A stretch of 61,352 nt of DNA from Nitrosomonas sp. Its GTDB lineage: Bacteria > Pseudomonadota > Gammaproteobacteria > Burkholderiales > Nitrosomonadaceae. The notes beneath the pieces are model-generated. The model saw nothing but the letters and a program-made list of their open reading frames with translations. It made no database searches and had not been told where the DNA came from. Below, one piece after another: positions 38,582 to 49,868 of this stretch (positions are counted from its first letter, which is position 1; every line of letters starts with the position of its first letter). A program made the position numbers and the translations under genes. The DNA is taken from contig JAMXAE010000002.1 of the NCBI GenBank assembly GCA_024281695.1, positions 1 through 61,352 of the forward strand, read 5' to 3'.

Positions 38582-40141
38582 CTAGTGTCTGAAATGACGA
38601 ATGCCAGTGAACACCATTGAAACACCTTGCTCATCAGCAGCAGCAATCACTTCGTTGTCACGAATACTACCGCCAGGTTGGATGACAGCAGTTGCACCTG
38701 CCTGCACCACTACATCCAGACCATCCCGGAAGGGGAAAAATGCATCAGAAGCAACTACTGATCCCGCAAGCCCAAGACTTGCCTGCTGTGCTTTTATGGA
38801 TGCGATGCGTGCACTGTCTACACGACTCATTTGTCCAGCACCTATACCCAGAGTCTGTCCATGCTTACAAAATACAATCGTATTAGATTTGACAAATTTT
38901 GCAACTCGCCATGCAAACAATAAATCTTCTAACTGCCGAGGTGTAGGTTTTAGTTTAGTTACTATAATAAAATCTGAAACGGAAATATTCTTGATATCAG
39001 GCGTTTGTACGAGAAGACCTCCCCCAATACGTTTCAAGTCATAGAGATGATAGCCATATTGCAATGGCAGAATCAGTACGCGTATATTATTTTTTTGTAA
39101 AAGAAGCTGTTGTGCTTCCTTTGTAATCTCCGGGGCAATAATCACTTCGACGAACTGCTTTAAAATGGCTTTAGCTGTATCTTTATCAATAGCCCTATTA
39201 AATGCAATGATGCCGCCGAAAGCTGAAGTTGGGTCGGTTGAAAATGCGAGTTGATAAGCATGCAATGTGGTTTCTGCAATAGCAACGCCACAAGGATTTG
39301 CGTGTTTTACAATGACGCAGGCTGGGCTTTCAAACGTTTTAACGCACTCCCAAGCGGCGTCAGTATCAGCGATATTATTGTAAGATAATTCCTTGCCTTG
39401 TAATTGCTTGTAGTTTGCCAGGCCACCCGGAGTGATTGTCTCATCCAGATAGAAAGCAGCTTTTTGATGCGGGTTTTCTCCGTAGCGTAAATGCTGTGCA
39501 ATTTTGAAATTCAGATTGAGAGAATCTGGAAAATCTTTGTGTTGATAGTTTGTATCTAAGGAGGTTAAGTAATTACTAATTGCACTGTCATAAGAAGCTG
39601 TATGGGTAAAAGCCTTTTGCGCCAATTTAAAACGTATAGCCAAACTGACTGATCCATTATTAGCCTCCAGTTCTTTGCATAGCAGTGAATAATCTTGAGG
39701 ATCAGTGACAATAGTTACTTTCGGATAATTCTTGGCGGCAGCGCGCACCATGGTTGGGCCGCCAATATCAATATTCTCAATGGCATCGTCCAGACTGCAA
39801 TCATCTTTTGCAATGGCTTGTCGGAAAGGATATAAATTTACAATGACTAGCTCGATATTTGGAATAGATGCTTTGTCAAGGATTGCTTGGTGTTCTGGTA
39901 AATCACTGCGCGCAAGAATACCTGCGTGGATTTTGGGATGTAGTGTTTTAACCCGGCCATCCAGTATTTCTGGAAAGCCTGTGTAGTTGCTGACCTCTGT
40001 GACAGCAATTCCGGCTTCTTGTAATAACTTGGCAGTGCCGCCTGTCGATAAAATGGTTATGTCGTATTGGATCAGTTTCTGTACTAATTCTATGATTCCG
40101 GTTTTGTCCGAGACACTGATCAACGCTTGCTTAATAGTCAT
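38582..40141 (-). CDS. purH: bifunctional AICAR formyltransferase / IMP cyclohydrolase
   Basis: Last two steps of IMP synthesis, 519 residues. N-terminal MGS-like cyclohydrolase: [41 protein letters not shown]-terminal formyltransferase: [31 protein letters not shown]. Start overlaps the fis stop by four bases. Confidence 0.97.
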   Translation of the reverse strand: MTIKQALISVSDKTGIIELVQKLIQYDITILSTGGTAKLLQEAGIAVTEVSNYTGFPEILDGRVKTLHPKIHAGILARSDLPEHQAILDKASIPNIELVIVNLYPFRQAIAKDDCSLDDAIENIDIGGPTMVRAAAKNYPKVTIVTDPQDYSLLCKELEANNGSVSLAIRFKLAQKAFTHTASYDSAISNYLTSLDTNYQHKDFPDSLNLNFKIAQHLRYGENPHQKAAFYLDETITPGGLANYKQLQGKELSYNNIADTDAAWECVKTFESPACVIVKHANPCGVAIAETTLHAYQLAFSTDPTSAFGGIIAFNRAIDKDTAKAILKQFVEVIIAPEITKEAQQLLLQKNNIRVLILPLQYGYHLYDLKRIGGGLLVQTPDIKNISVSDFIIVTKLKPTPRQLEDLLFAWRVAKFVKSNTIVFCKHGQTLGIGAGQMSRVDSARIASIKAQQASLGLAGSVVASDAFFPFRDGLDVVVQAGATAVIQPGGSIRDNEVIAAADEQGVSMVFTGIRHFRH

Positions 40142-40380
40142 TTTATTTGATATTGTTTCATTTTCTGACGTAAGGTATTACGATTTATTCCGAGTAGCTC
40201 AGCTGCTTGAGTTTGATTACCCTGGGTGTGTTGCATGGCTATCTCAATTAGTGGTTTCTCGACACTGTTCATTACCATGCTATATAAATGCCCTGGTTTC
40301 TCCCCATCCAAGTCACTTAGATAACCGCCTATTGCTTTGCGGATACAAGTTGCAATCTCATTCTCCTTCACTGCATTCAT
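40138..40380 (-). CDS. fis: DNA-binding protein Fis
   Basis: Nucleoid-associated and regulatory protein, 80 residues from ATG 40380. C-terminal helix-turn-helix: [20 protein letters not shown], the Fis signature. It overlaps the end of dusB by 23 bases, the conserved dusB-fis arrangement, and purH by four bases, so dusB-fis-purH-purD form one operon. Confidence 0.95.
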   Translation of the reverse strand: MNAVKENEIATCIRKAIGGYLSDLDGEKPGHLYSMVMNSVEKPLIEIAMQHTQGNQTQAAELLGINRNTLRQKMKQYQIK

Positions 40381-41392
40381 AAACTGACTCCCCCCTTTTT
40401 TGGATATAGCGCAATCTTTGACCTTCTTCAGCCAGTTCCGAGAAAAAGATATTTGTCTCCGAAATCTGCTGATCACTGGTTTGTAATTGATTCATGGCAT
40501 GACGAAAGCTAGCAGAACCAACCAGACCTTTGGTATACCAGGAAATGTGTTTACGTGCGATACGAACACCTGAGTATTCACCATAGAAATCATATAAATC
40601 ATATAGGTGATTGATGAGTACTTGGTGTATCTCGGTTACTTCTGGTGTTGGTAGATGTTGGCCAGTTGCAAGATAATAATTGATTTCGCGAAAGATCCAT
40701 GGACGCCCTTGAGCGGCACGCCCTATCATAATAGCATCCGCTTTTGTATAAGCAAGAATATGTTTGGCTTTTTCAGGAGTCGTGATGTCTCCATTGGCAA
40801 TGACGGGAATATTAACAGCCGCTTTCACAGCGGCTATCGTATCGTATTCTGCTTCACCCAGATACGCGCAGGCGCGTGTGCGGCCATGAATGGCCAGTGC
40901 CTGGATGCCAGAATTTTCAGCAATATGAGCAATGGATAAGGCATTTTTATGTTGCTTGTCCCATCCTGTGCGGATCTTGAGCGTCACAGGAATATCAACC
41001 GCTTTTACGACTGCATCAAGAATTCTTTTAACCAGTTTTTCATTTTGGAGTAGTGCGGAGCCGGCCATGACATTGCATATCTTTTTTGCCGGGCATCCCA
41101 TATTGATGTCAATAATCTGCGCACCTTTCTCAACATTATAACGAGCGGCTGCTGCGAGCATCTCAGGATCAGCACCTGCGATTTGAACAGAAATGGGTGA
41201 AACTTCACCTTCATGATTCGCTCGCCGTTGTGTTTTTACTGAGCCCCACAGTAAAGAATTACTCGATACCATTTCCGAAACTGCCATGCCAGCACCCATG
41301 GTTTTACACAATTGTCGGAATGGTCGATCGGTAACGCCGGCCATTGGAGCGACAACGAGTTTATTTTTTAAAATATGAGTGCCAATTTGCAT
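40358..41392 (-). CDS. dusB: tRNA-dihydrouridine synthase B
   Basis: FMN-dependent tRNA reductase, 344 residues. LVVAPMAGVTDRPFRQLC, DINMGCPAKKICNVMAGSAL (catalytic Cys in MGCPAKK), TLKIRTGWD, IHGRTRACAY, IANGDI, MIGRAAQGRPWIF. First gene of the dusB-fis-purH-purD operon. Confidence 0.96.
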   Translation of the reverse strand: MQIGTHILKNKLVVAPMAGVTDRPFRQLCKTMGAGMAVSEMVSSNSLLWGSVKTQRRANHEGEVSPISVQIAGADPEMLAAAARYNVEKGAQIIDINMGCPAKKICNVMAGSALLQNEKLVKRILDAVVKAVDIPVTLKIRTGWDKQHKNALSIAHIAENSGIQALAIHGRTRACAYLGEAEYDTIAAVKAAVNIPVIANGDITTPEKAKHILAYTKADAIMIGRAAQGRPWIFREINYYLATGQHLPTPEVTEIHQVLINHLYDLYDFYGEYSGVRIARKHISWYTKGLVGSASFRHAMNQLQTSDQQISETNIFFSELAEEGQRLRYIQKRGESVYECSEGE

Positions 41393-41585
41393 ATGGGAAA
41401 TATTGAGAAGTCAGTCAATAAGCTAAGCTAAGTGTTATTTAATAATAGTTTTTGAAATTTGGGTGCATGTTAAACTAGATTAAAAAAATCTAGATAGCAA
41501 TAAAAATATTGTTACAGTTTCTACAATTACTAACTGTGATTAATTATAACTTTTGTTAGATAGATAGGGGAGAGATGGATTCAAA

Positions 41586-42758
41586 TTATCCTTTGGCCCC
41601 AAATATCATGCGACGTGCAACAAATCGTTTAAGCGGTTGGATGCAATCGAGTGTACTTAGTCCAACTCCTCGAGCATGTTTTAGTAGCTTATTTTCATTG
41701 GAAAAGAGCTTAACTAATGAGTCGGTAAAGATCCTACCCGCACTACTATCTATTTGTCTTCTCTGACGATATCTTGCTAGCATAGTAGGTATCCCAATTT
41801 CATTCGATGCGTTTTTTGTGTCGATAATTTCACAGGCTAACTCATAAGCATCTCTTAGTCCCAGATTAAATCCTTGTCCCGCAACCGGATGTAGTGTTTG
41901 GGCTGCATTGCCGATTAATGCGATTCTTTGTGTTGTGATTGATGTTGCATATTTAAGTGTCAGTGGAAATGCAAATCTTTTTTCTGCACTTATACATTTT
42001 CCGAGCCTATCACCAAAATGTTGATGCAGTCGGGCTAGAAATATTTCATCATCCCATGTGACAATTTCTTTAGCTGTTTCTGGAGCTACAGTCCAAACTA
42101 AAGCGAAATCTTCACCGTTTGGTAGCAGTGCAACGGGCCCATCGGCTGTGAAACGTTCATAAGCGATACCTGTCTGTTTTCTCTGAGCTTTCACGTTTGC
42201 AACCACAGCCCATTGTTGATAATTGTGGGTTTGATAGGTGATATCAGGTAGCTGTTTGGCAAGCTGACCGCCATCGGCAAGGATAAGCAACTGGGCGGTG
42301 ATTTTTTCTTTTTTACCTTGATAATCGAAATATACTTGACCTGAATTTTCGTTAGTAACCAGTTGAGTGACTGTTGCGCCAGCGATATAGTCAGTATTGG
42401 TTTCGGTTAATTTTTTATGCATTGAGCAGAAGAGATCATGATAATTTACCACAAACCCCAAAGTAGGAACTCCCGCATCATCACGCGTTAGTATAGTTTG
42501 GCCGAAACTGCCGCGGTTTGAGATGTGAATGGTCGTAATGGGAGTCTTCTGTGGCAATTTGTCCCATACTCCTAAGCGATGCAATATCAAATAGCTTCCA
42601 TGTGATAACGCCAATGGACGGGGATCTTCAACTTTTTCTGGTAGAACGCGGGCTTCAAGTAACAAACTAGAAACGCCAGTATCACGTAAAACAAGCGCCA
42701 GAGCCATACCTACAGGACCACCTCCAATGATGGCGATATCATAGTGATCAGTAGTCAT
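41586..42758 (-). CDS. UbiH/UbiF/VisC-family FAD hydroxylase
   Basis: Ubiquinone-biosynthesis flavin monooxygenase, 390 residues. N-terminal GGGPVGMALALVL dinucleotide-binding motif, PRPLALSHGS, VALLPNGEDFALVW, and the second FAD motif IALIGNAAQTLHPVAGQGFNLGL. Most like UbiH, but the family members differ little in sequence and the hydroxylated position cannot be named with certainty. Confidence 0.9.
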   Translation of the reverse strand: MTTDHYDIAIIGGGPVGMALALVLRDTGVSSLLLEARVLPEKVEDPRPLALSHGSYLILHRLGVWDKLPQKTPITTIHISNRGSFGQTILTRDDAGVPTLGFVVNYHDLFCSMHKKLTETNTDYIAGATVTQLVTNENSGQVYFDYQGKKEKITAQLLILADGGQLAKQLPDITYQTHNYQQWAVVANVKAQRKQTGIAYERFTADGPVALLPNGEDFALVWTVAPETAKEIVTWDDEIFLARLHQHFGDRLGKCISAEKRFAFPLTLKYATSITTQRIALIGNAAQTLHPVAGQGFNLGLRDAYELACEIIDTKNASNEIGIPTMLARYRQRRQIDSSAGRIFTDSLVKLFSNENKLLKHARGVGLSTLDCIQPLKRFVARRMIFGAKG

Positions 42759-43113
42759 AGATTCTTTTGAAATTTTTCCACAGAGATTAAGCTTATAATC
42801 TATAAACTAAGCCGAATTATAAATGTTAAACCCAATAATGTTACTCTATTCATTCCGATCATGATCAGTAGCCTGGGTTTAATTAGGTCTATTTTCTAGT
42901 GGCTAAGGATAACATAGTGCTAATAGGCATGGATAGTCATGAATAGTCATGAAATGAGATGGCTAGTTATGCCTGTTAATGATGGATGGTTTAGAAAATG
43001 GCATAATTACGTTACTTAGTTCTTTCATTAACGAAATACAGACTTTAGGCGACTGTATAAAAGATAGTCTCCGCTATTCTTGTGAAGATATTATGCTGTA
43101 AAGGAATTTTTGC
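42759..43113. other. 355-base divergent spacer
   Basis: Between the hydroxylase and the ankyrin gene. Holds an exact tandem ATAGTCATGA at 42933-42942 and 42943-42952. Otherwise AT-rich with no gene. Promoters for both neighbours should lie here. Confidence 0.4.
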
Positions 43114-43863
43114 ATGTCAAAATTATTTAAAAATAACGCAATGAGATTCATATTACTGTTATTAATTTTTGTATCTACAAATGTTACATCAGCGAGCACT
43201 AATTCTGAACTTGCTAGTGCAGCGAACAAAGGTAATTTTTCTTTAGTAAAAAAGATACTGGATAGTAAGTCTACTGAGCAGGAAGAGTTAAATGCTGCTT
43301 TTTGGGTAGCTATTCAGAAAGGAAACGCTGCAATTATTGAACTGTTTTTACAGGCAGGAGTAGACGTTAATTTAAGGGCAAATAATAATTATACGCCTTT
43401 AATACAGTCTGCTCGTGATGGTCGTGATCAAGTTGTGGAAATTCTGCTTGCTGCAGGTGCCGATGTAAATGCTGTTGCTGAAGAAAATGATACTGCATTA
43501 ATTCTCGCTTCTGAAAAGAACAGAAGAAATGTAGTCGCATTGCTGTTAGCTGCCAATGCAAACGTCAATGCAAAAAGAAGTAATGGTATGACGGCGCTAT
43601 TGCTTGCTGCACAAGAAGGGTATCAACAGATTATTCAAGCATTGGTTAGTGCGAAAGCGGATGTCAATTATCAACTGGAGAATGGTGCAACAGCATTAAT
43701 GTTAGCCGCTCAACACGGTCATCTGGGAGCAGCCCATTCATTAATTGCAGCCAATGCAGATCTCAATCGAAAAGCAAACAATGGGATGACAGCTTTAATG
43801 CTTGCTAATCTTTATCGTCATAAAGAGGTAACTGATTTGTTGAGTAAATCTGGTGCAAGATAG
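43114..43863 (+). CDS. secreted ankyrin-repeat protein
   Basis: 249 residues. Signal peptide (about 1-28, ending near TSAS), then about six ankyrin repeats with repeated patterns such as NYTPLIQSARDGRDQVVEIL, LLAAGADVNA, GMTALLLAAQEGYQQIIQAL and GATALMLAAQHGHLGAA. Fills the whole mature protein, so a periplasmic binding scaffold. AAGGAA precedes the ATG. Confidence 0.9.
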   Translation: MSKLFKNNAMRFILLLLIFVSTNVTSASTNSELASAANKGNFSLVKKILDSKSTEQEELNAAFWVAIQKGNAAIIELFLQAGVDVNLRANNNYTPLIQSARDGRDQVVEILLAAGADVNAVAEENDTALILASEKNRRNVVALLLAANANVNAKRSNGMTALLLAAQEGYQQIIQALVSAKADVNYQLENGATALMLAAQHGHLGAAHSLIAANADLNRKANNGMTALMLANLYRHKEVTDLLSKSGAR

Positions 43864-43941
43864 TAAATGTAGTGCACAACTTAATAGCAACTTGCTATAT
43901 TCTACTGGTTGTTAAAAACTAAAAAATAAAGGAAATTACAC

Positions 43942-44616
43942 ATGAATGTTTTGACTGTTTTATTACTTACTACAGCAATTGTGTTGCTGCCGGGTTGCGG
44001 TGAAAAATCTCAAAGTGATAAATCAGGAACTAGTGCTGCACCGGCAGTGATGGATGAGGTGACCAAACTGGGTGAAATTCCGTCATTCATCAGTGAAGGT
44101 TTGACACCTGAAGAAAAAGCTGAATTGAAGGAACAGATTTTACCCGCAGGAATAGTGGATGCTCAAACAGCGGAAGAAAAATTTAAAGCATTACTGGAAG
44201 ATGCAAAGAAAGGAGATCCTGTAGCTCAGAATGGCTTAGGGGTTATGTACTATACGGGCGAAGCAATTTCAAAAAATCTGTCTGGCCAAGTATTAAATAA
44301 TGACCCTGAACTAGCAGCAGGTTGGTTTTTCCGTGCAGCTGAACAAGGCTATGCAGATGCTCAATTTAACCTAGGGCTCATGTATGCCAATGGGGAAGGT
44401 ATTGAACAAGACATGGTGCAAGCTGTTGAGTTGTTTAAGAAGGCCGCAGAACAGGGACATGTTGATGCACAGAATAATTTAGGGGCTATGTATTTTACGG
44501 GTGATGGGGTAACCAGAGACGAGAAAAAAGCAATAGAGTGGTTCGAGAAAGCTGCAGCTCAGGGTAATGAAGATGCTCAAGCAAATCTTGATGCGATCAG
44601 AGCGGCAGGCAAGTAG
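43942..44616 (+). CDS. Sel1-repeat lipoprotein
   Basis: 224 residues with a lipoprotein signal (lipobox LLPGC at about residue 19) and four Sel1/TPR-like repeats (KKGDPVAQNGLGVMYYTGEA, QGYADAQFNLGLMYANGEGI, QGHVDAQNNLGAMYFTGDGV, QGNEDAQANL). Likely a lipid-anchored scaffold in the periplasm. Follows the ankyrin gene by 78 bases with its own AAGGAA; a terminator follows. Confidence 0.9.
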   Translation: MNVLTVLLLTTAIVLLPGCGEKSQSDKSGTSAAPAVMDEVTKLGEIPSFISEGLTPEEKAELKEQILPAGIVDAQTAEEKFKALLEDAKKGDPVAQNGLGVMYYTGEAISKNLSGQVLNNDPELAAGWFFRAAEQGYADAQFNLGLMYANGEGIEQDMVQAVELFKKAAEQGHVDAQNNLGAMYFTGDGVTRDEKKAIEWFEKAAAQGNEDAQANLDAIRAAGK

Positions 44617-44641
44617 TTCTTTCTCATAACATACTGAAAGG

Positions 44642-44697
44642 AAAATTCCAAACTAACCATAAGTAGGCCTACAAGAGCTGGTTTGGAATTTTTTTCT
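44642..44697 (+). terminator. rho-independent terminator after the Sel1 gene
   Basis: AAAATTCCAAAC at 44642-44653 pairs with GTTTGGAATTTT at 44681-44692, followed by T residues. The loop holds GTAGGCCTAC, itself a palindrome. May also serve the convergent porin gene. Confidence 0.8.
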
Positions 44698-44753
44698 ACT
44701 TTGCTTGCTAGTGATGGGAATGAATATTAATCGGATTATCAGTATCGCCTTCT

Positions 44754-46355
44754 TTATAAAAGACTAATCAACACTTCAAAATATAAGAAATCGGTATTGC
44801 CCGAACGTTGATCGACGTGGGTAGGTTGTGCCGCTATTCGATTTTTTACGAAATCTCCAGCAAAGAAATGGGTGTAACCTAAAATAGTGTTGATCCGTGG
44901 TGTGACCTGATAACGTATTCGTCCTTCAAATGCACTGCCGGCATAGTCGCCGCTTTGCCCAGTCTTGTCTCGATTGAATCCGGGATCAGGAAGGGTGTTA
45001 CTGATGTTGCCATTGAGAATATCAAACATGCGATCAGTACTGCTGGCCAGCCAAAACCAAGCGTATGTCGCTTCAAAACCTAGTTTCTGGGTTGGTTGAA
45101 GGTCAAACCGAATTTTGGGAGTCTTCAAATTTTCATAAATCACATAGTGATCTGCTGACCAAGGACGCGCGAAACCAAAGAAACGATCGAAGCGATTGTC
45201 TACATTGTCATTAGGATTGCGATCACCGGTAGCGTAACCGTAAAAACCCATGACCCGTGGTTTCCAAGAGTAATCAAAGGTTTTTCCTACTTCTACATTA
45301 TAACCATAAGCATCTTGACGACGGGTGCCGCTATAGCCGAGCTGGTAATTGAAACTGGCATCGAAATCCAGCAAATTACCTACTTTTCCGTAAGCACGAA
45401 ATCCGGGCATGTGAATTTCCCGATCCAGTTTGTTGGTTGCACTAAAGCCATTAGGATCGGCTGTTTGTTTCTGTCCGAGATAATAGGGCTGTACAGTAAT
45501 GATGTCAGACCACTTACGCCAATGACCGATTGCACCAAAAACCCACAAGTGATCGTTAGCTTCATCAAATTTGGTTTGCAAACGTCGGACCGGTTGCATG
45601 CCAAACATTTCCAGTTCCCAATCATTGGCTTCACGACCCAGATTCAAACGAAAACCTTCAAAAGAATTGGTAGTGTTACGCCACTCATTACGTGCAATAA
45701 AACGCCGATCCGTTGTTTCATAAGCCATGCGTCCTACGCGTAAGCGAATTGGACGATTCTGATTCCGATCATCGACACCCAGCGCATTCTTAAAATGTAA
45801 CTCACCATATGCATTGATGAGGTCGTATTCATTTCTTTCCTGATCAGTGATTACATGTCTATTGTTATATACCCGAGAATCTTGAAATTCGACTGCGAAG
45901 CGGAATGGATCAAGGATATCTCTTATGCCCAACCAGGCACGCGAGCGCAGAAAAAAAGGATCATTATTTCCACCTTCAACATATCGTATATCGTTATGGC
46001 GATGCTCGTACCGCGTACGCCACTCAAGACCGACGTCCAGCCAGGTAATGTCTTTGAATGCGTTAACACCGATGTCGCTTAAGCGACGTACATATCTAGG
46101 GGGATCCGACTCAGGATTGGCTGCGTAGCTGTCGGCGCGTCGATGATAACTGGTCGACTGCTTGCTTGCTTCCGGAACAATGCTAGGTAATTTCCTGGAT
46201 AAATCAGATGGTGTATTGCCTGCGATTTTCTTGGGATTCGATGTTCCAGTCTGTATCACTGGAGTCACATTCGACTCAATCAATTGTGACTTGGCAGGAT
46301 TGGTAAAGAATATACTCAATACAATAACGTGTAGAAAAAAACAAAAAAACCTCAA
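44754..46355 (-). CDS. alginate-export-family outer-membrane porin
   Basis: 533 residues. Signal peptide (about 1-23), a proline/serine-rich linker, then a beta-barrel with WLDVGLEWRTRYEHRHNDIR, FLRSRAWLGIRD, VEFQDSRVYN, and C-terminal alternating strands ending in FEVLISLL. These match the alginate export (AlgE-like) family, which in non-producers are general or unknown-substrate channels. TTG 46355 is the start: GAGGAG is six bases upstream. No alginate synthesis gene is adjacent. Confidence 0.85.
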   Translation of the reverse strand: MRFFCFFLHVIVLSIFFTNPAKSQLIESNVTPVIQTGTSNPKKIAGNTPSDLSRKLPSIVPEASKQSTSYHRRADSYAANPESDPPRYVRRLSDIGVNAFKDITWLDVGLEWRTRYEHRHNDIRYVEGGNNDPFFLRSRAWLGIRDILDPFRFAVEFQDSRVYNNRHVITDQERNEYDLINAYGELHFKNALGVDDRNQNRPIRLRVGRMAYETTDRRFIARNEWRNTTNSFEGFRLNLGREANDWELEMFGMQPVRRLQTKFDEANDHLWVFGAIGHWRKWSDIITVQPYYLGQKQTADPNGFSATNKLDREIHMPGFRAYGKVGNLLDFDASFNYQLGYSGTRRQDAYGYNVEVGKTFDYSWKPRVMGFYGYATGDRNPNDNVDNRFDRFFGFARPWSADHYVIYENLKTPKIRFDLQPTQKLGFEATYAWFWLASSTDRMFDILNGNISNTLPDPGFNRDKTGQSGDYAGSAFEGRIRYQVTPRINTILGYTHFFAGDFVKNRIAAQPTHVDQRSGNTDFLYFEVLISLL

Positions 46356-47043
46356 TTTATTCTCCTCTCCGGTGGTCCGGTTGAGTCACTGAAACATCTC
46401 CTTGTTCAGGCTTTGATTACCAAAATGAAATAACTGGTAAACATAGAAGGCACTGTATAGTACCTGCCTGCACTTGGAGAGACTGTTTAAAAAAACGATT
46501 TATAGTTAAAGTACAATCCCAAAACTTACTCTCCATCAATAGGATTAACTAACAGAGTGTTGGGAGTTTAAGGAAGCGCAAGATAGCAATTATTAGATAT
46601 AAATAGAAATATTATTTAACTATTTCTTTATATTAATACGATATATAAAGAATAATATAATGATCTATATTGTATTTCTATAATGAGAACGACCAATGAT
46701 AGATGATTTGATAACGATAAAGTAATGCAATTCTTGATAGTGGTATTCTGAAATTTCATTTTTGAATAAAAAATAGGTACTCAAACGACGAACCGAACGA
46801 TAAATACAATGGTTATATTCCTCAAATTATTTACTTAAAATTTTACTGATTGAAGAAGCAATCAGCTGTAACCTCGGTTCTCTATTTCAAATTGACAACT
46901 AATCAGACTCTCACTAGTCTTTCTAAATTAAGATAAATTGATGCTGATTCACCAGCTAATACAATTTTGGGCGAATAATATCCGCTAAATTGCATTGACT
47001 CGATAAACATAAATAGTAAAAACAAAAAAAGTGACGGAAATAT
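46356..47043. other. 688-base AT-rich divergent spacer
   Basis: Between the porin and the histidine kinase. Contains long A/T tracts (46610-46680) and no credible gene, RNA or clear promoter that I can support. Confidence 0.4.
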
Positions 47044-48849
47044 ATGTGGTCGGATCCAAAATTTTTACATCTTGAGCAAGTGCGGTCCAGCACTAATCAA
47101 GATGTAGCGCAGCGTATGAAATTTGGTGGCCTTTTTTATGTTCTGTGCTGTACAGCGATTATTTTGATGTCCCCAGTATTGCGCTCACAACCTTTTATTG
47201 CCAGTTTCATTGTTCTTTTTTTTATCCTGGCTTTACTACGAGTAATTGTTTATAAGCGTGCTTTTTGTCAGAAAGAAATCTACGAATCCCATATTGAATT
47301 TTCTATTTCAGCAATTTTTATCTCAACTGCTATTATTTGGGCCAGTTTTTTAACATGGATTTTCATATCTATTAACACCATTGATAGCGCTGCAACACTA
47401 GCAGTTATCGCTACTGTTGGGTTTATCGCGGGAGGCATAGCAGCTACCTCGCCACACATTCGTCTGATGCTGGCATTTGCATCAATAATTTACTTACCGA
47501 GTTTATTGAGTCTTGCTCTATTTGTATCGGATGATAGTAGTTGGGTACTCATGATCCTTGGGCTTGCCTATTTCATTTTTTCAGTGCATAACGGTAAACT
47601 GCAGCATGATAATTATTGGTCTGCCAGACAACAAGCATTGTTGCTGGAGAAACAGGCGATTGATTTAGAACAAGCCCGGTTGCAGGCAGAAAATGCGAAT
47701 AAAGCTAAATCGGCTTTTCTTGCGGCGATGAGTCATGAAATCCGCACACCGATGAACGGTGTGCTCGGAATGACTGATATTCTGGCTACCACTGTGCTGA
47801 GTGCGGAGCAAACTAAGTATCTGAATGTGATACGAAATTCTGGGCGTACTCTGTTACGGGTCATCGATGATATCCTCGATTTTGCCAAAATAGAGGCGCA
47901 CAAGCTCAGTGTGACCAGTCGCTCATTTGATCTCCCTGCACTCATTGAAGAAGTGGATTTATTATTTCGTACCAAAGCAAAGGAGGCATCCTTGAATTTT
48001 GTAGTAAAGAATGAGTGTGATTTTTCTTGTCACTTGATTGGCGATCCGGATCGTATCAAGCAAGTTTTGTTCAATTTACTGGGGAATGCCTTTAAGTTTA
48101 CGCAGAAGGGTGGAGTTCAGCTTTTGGTGCAGTGCGATCTGATTCCAGATCAGGGCATGATTGATTTGCAATTAACTGTTTCGGATACCGGTATAGGTAT
48201 TTCTGTAGACAATCAATCGCGCTTGTTTCAGGAGTTTACCCAAGTTGGCGAATCTAGCCAGCATATTCACGGTACCGGATTAGGTCTTGTGATTACACGC
48301 AATTTGCTGACCTTAATGAATGGGACGATCACATTATCCAGTGAAGTAGGCAAAGGATCTCAGTTCTGTGCACGTATTCCACTGAAATACGAAATGATGA
48401 GAACAGAAGCTCTAAAACATAGCAAGTTAGCATCGACAAAACCGCAGGTAGCTAAAGGTGAAGATCGTCCGCACATATTACTGGTCGAGGATAATGAAGT
48501 GAATCAGATAATCAGCAAAGCCATGCTGGAACATTTGGATTGTGAAGTAACTCTCGCGTGTAATGGCGCTGAAGCTGTTAGCGCATTTTTGTCACAACCT
48601 TTTGATTTGATATTGATGGACTGCAATATGCCAGTAATGGATGGATTTGAGGCGACACAGCGTATTCGCGCGCTTGAACAGCAAGAAAATACAATCCCTG
48701 TGCCGATCGTGGCATTAACGGCCCATGCTTTTGAGCATATCAAACAACAATGTTTTGATGTCGGCATGGATGAACATTTGAGTAAGCCATTTGACCAGGC
48801 ACAACTGGGGCATGTGTTGCAGAGATTTCTAACTACACGCTTGAAGTAG
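47044..48849 (+). CDS. hybrid sensor histidine kinase/response regulator
   Basis: 601 residues. About six hydrophobic helices (30-180) form a membrane sensor without a large periplasmic loop; a coiled coil (200-222) leads to HisKA with His231 ([11 protein letters not shown]), HATPase_c with [16 protein letters not shown] and GTGLGLVI, and a receiver domain with Asp526 in [13 protein letters not shown] and Lys in LSKPFD. An orphan: no separate regulator or phosphotransfer gene is next to it. Stimulus unknown. Confidence 0.94.
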   Translation: MWSDPKFLHLEQVRSSTNQDVAQRMKFGGLFYVLCCTAIILMSPVLRSQPFIASFIVLFFILALLRVIVYKRAFCQKEIYESHIEFSISAIFISTAIIWASFLTWIFISINTIDSAATLAVIATVGFIAGGIAATSPHIRLMLAFASIIYLPSLLSLALFVSDDSSWVLMILGLAYFIFSVHNGKLQHDNYWSARQQALLLEKQAIDLEQARLQAENANKAKSAFLAAMSHEIRTPMNGVLGMTDILATTVLSAEQTKYLNVIRNSGRTLLRVIDDILDFAKIEAHKLSVTSRSFDLPALIEEVDLLFRTKAKEASLNFVVKNECDFSCHLIGDPDRIKQVLFNLLGNAFKFTQKGGVQLLVQCDLIPDQGMIDLQLTVSDTGIGISVDNQSRLFQEFTQVGESSQHIHGTGLGLVITRNLLTLMNGTITLSSEVGKGSQFCARIPLKYEMMRTEALKHSKLASTKPQVAKGEDRPHILLVEDNEVNQIISKAMLEHLDCEVTLACNGAEAVSAFLSQPFDLILMDCNMPVMDGFEATQRIRALEQQENTIPVPIVALTAHAFEHIKQQCFDVGMDEHLSKPFDQAQLGHVLQRFLTTRLK

Positions 48850-48953
48850 CGCTAGGAATCACTCGCTGTTTTTCATTGATTATTCGGAGCGCCCGGAAGC
48901 TCTCATATTAATTAATCTTTGGTTCTTGAGAAAAGTTATGCTTTTTTTTGGTT

Positions 48954-49868
48954 TTAAGGAAGATGCTTCCAGATTCTTTTAGAATAACGCAATGGTGCGT
49001 GATCTAACATCCCTAACACGAATGATATGCCTGATGTAAAACCGACCTGCAGTAAATTGCTAATGACTGATGGGCGAGTATCTACATAGGAAAGTTCACC
49101 GGTCTTATTAAGAAAAATGGCTTTTCCTATCGCAGCATAATTTTTAGAATTTAATAACCCATGCGGTACTTTTCCCCACTCAGGCATTCTTGTGATGGGG
49201 TCTTGATAATTGATGAGGCAGAAAAGAGGCAGTTGATAAAGGGTAGTAAAAGTTTCGTCGCCCACATGGGGGCAACCGATTGTATAGACACCATTGACAG
49301 ACTGTTGCTTACGTACTGCGTATAATTTTGCTGCGAGTATGGCTAAGGCTCCGCCCATACTATGTCCGGTAAACCAAATGGTCTGCGTTGTTCGAATTTC
49401 AGCCAAGGAACTGACAATATCACTATAAATTGCTTGCGCTTTTTCGAGAAACCCTTTATGAATGAAACCACCCAGCTCGGGTGTCTTTGTCATAACCGCG
49501 TGCATATCGACTGATGTATCAAGCATGGCATTCAGAATTCGCTTTGGATGGAATTCCGTACCACGAAAAATAACTACAATAATTTCTGCATTGTGCACAA
49601 TGACGCATTGTGTTGATCCCAGTGCTTGATCAAAGCCGATGAAATGTGGTTCACCTATTAATCCAACTTTATGCAGCTGTGCAGTGATGAAATTTTTGTC
49701 AGCATATGCGAGAAATGTCAGGTCCGTCAGCCAAGCCGCATTCGCTAAACTAAATTCAGAAGCCTCTGAGTCAAAAGAATATTTCTGTGCACGGATGAAA
49801 TAGTGGTATGCAGGATGAGGTAATTTCAATTCATTGGGAATGAATGACCACAGAAAATTCTGAAACAT
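48954..49868 (-). CDS. class 3 lipase-family protein
   Basis: 304 residues, alpha/beta hydrolase of the Lipase_3 group. VVIFRGTEF (oxyanion region), nucleophile Ser170 in WFTGHSMGGALAILAA, VYTIGCPHVGDETF, and a plausible catalytic Asp in YQDPITRMP and His near LDHAPLRY. No signal peptide. GGGAGGGG upstream of the ATG. Substrate unknown. Confidence 0.88.
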   Translation of the reverse strand: MFQNFLWSFIPNELKLPHPAYHYFIRAQKYSFDSEASEFSLANAAWLTDLTFLAYADKNFITAQLHKVGLIGEPHFIGFDQALGSTQCVIVHNAEIIVVIFRGTEFHPKRILNAMLDTSVDMHAVMTKTPELGGFIHKGFLEKAQAIYSDIVSSLAEIRTTQTIWFTGHSMGGALAILAAKLYAVRKQQSVNGVYTIGCPHVGDETFTTLYQLPLFCLINYQDPITRMPEWGKVPHGLLNSKNYAAIGKAIFLNKTGELSYVDTRPSVISNLLQVGFTSGISFVLGMLDHAPLRYSKRIWKHLP

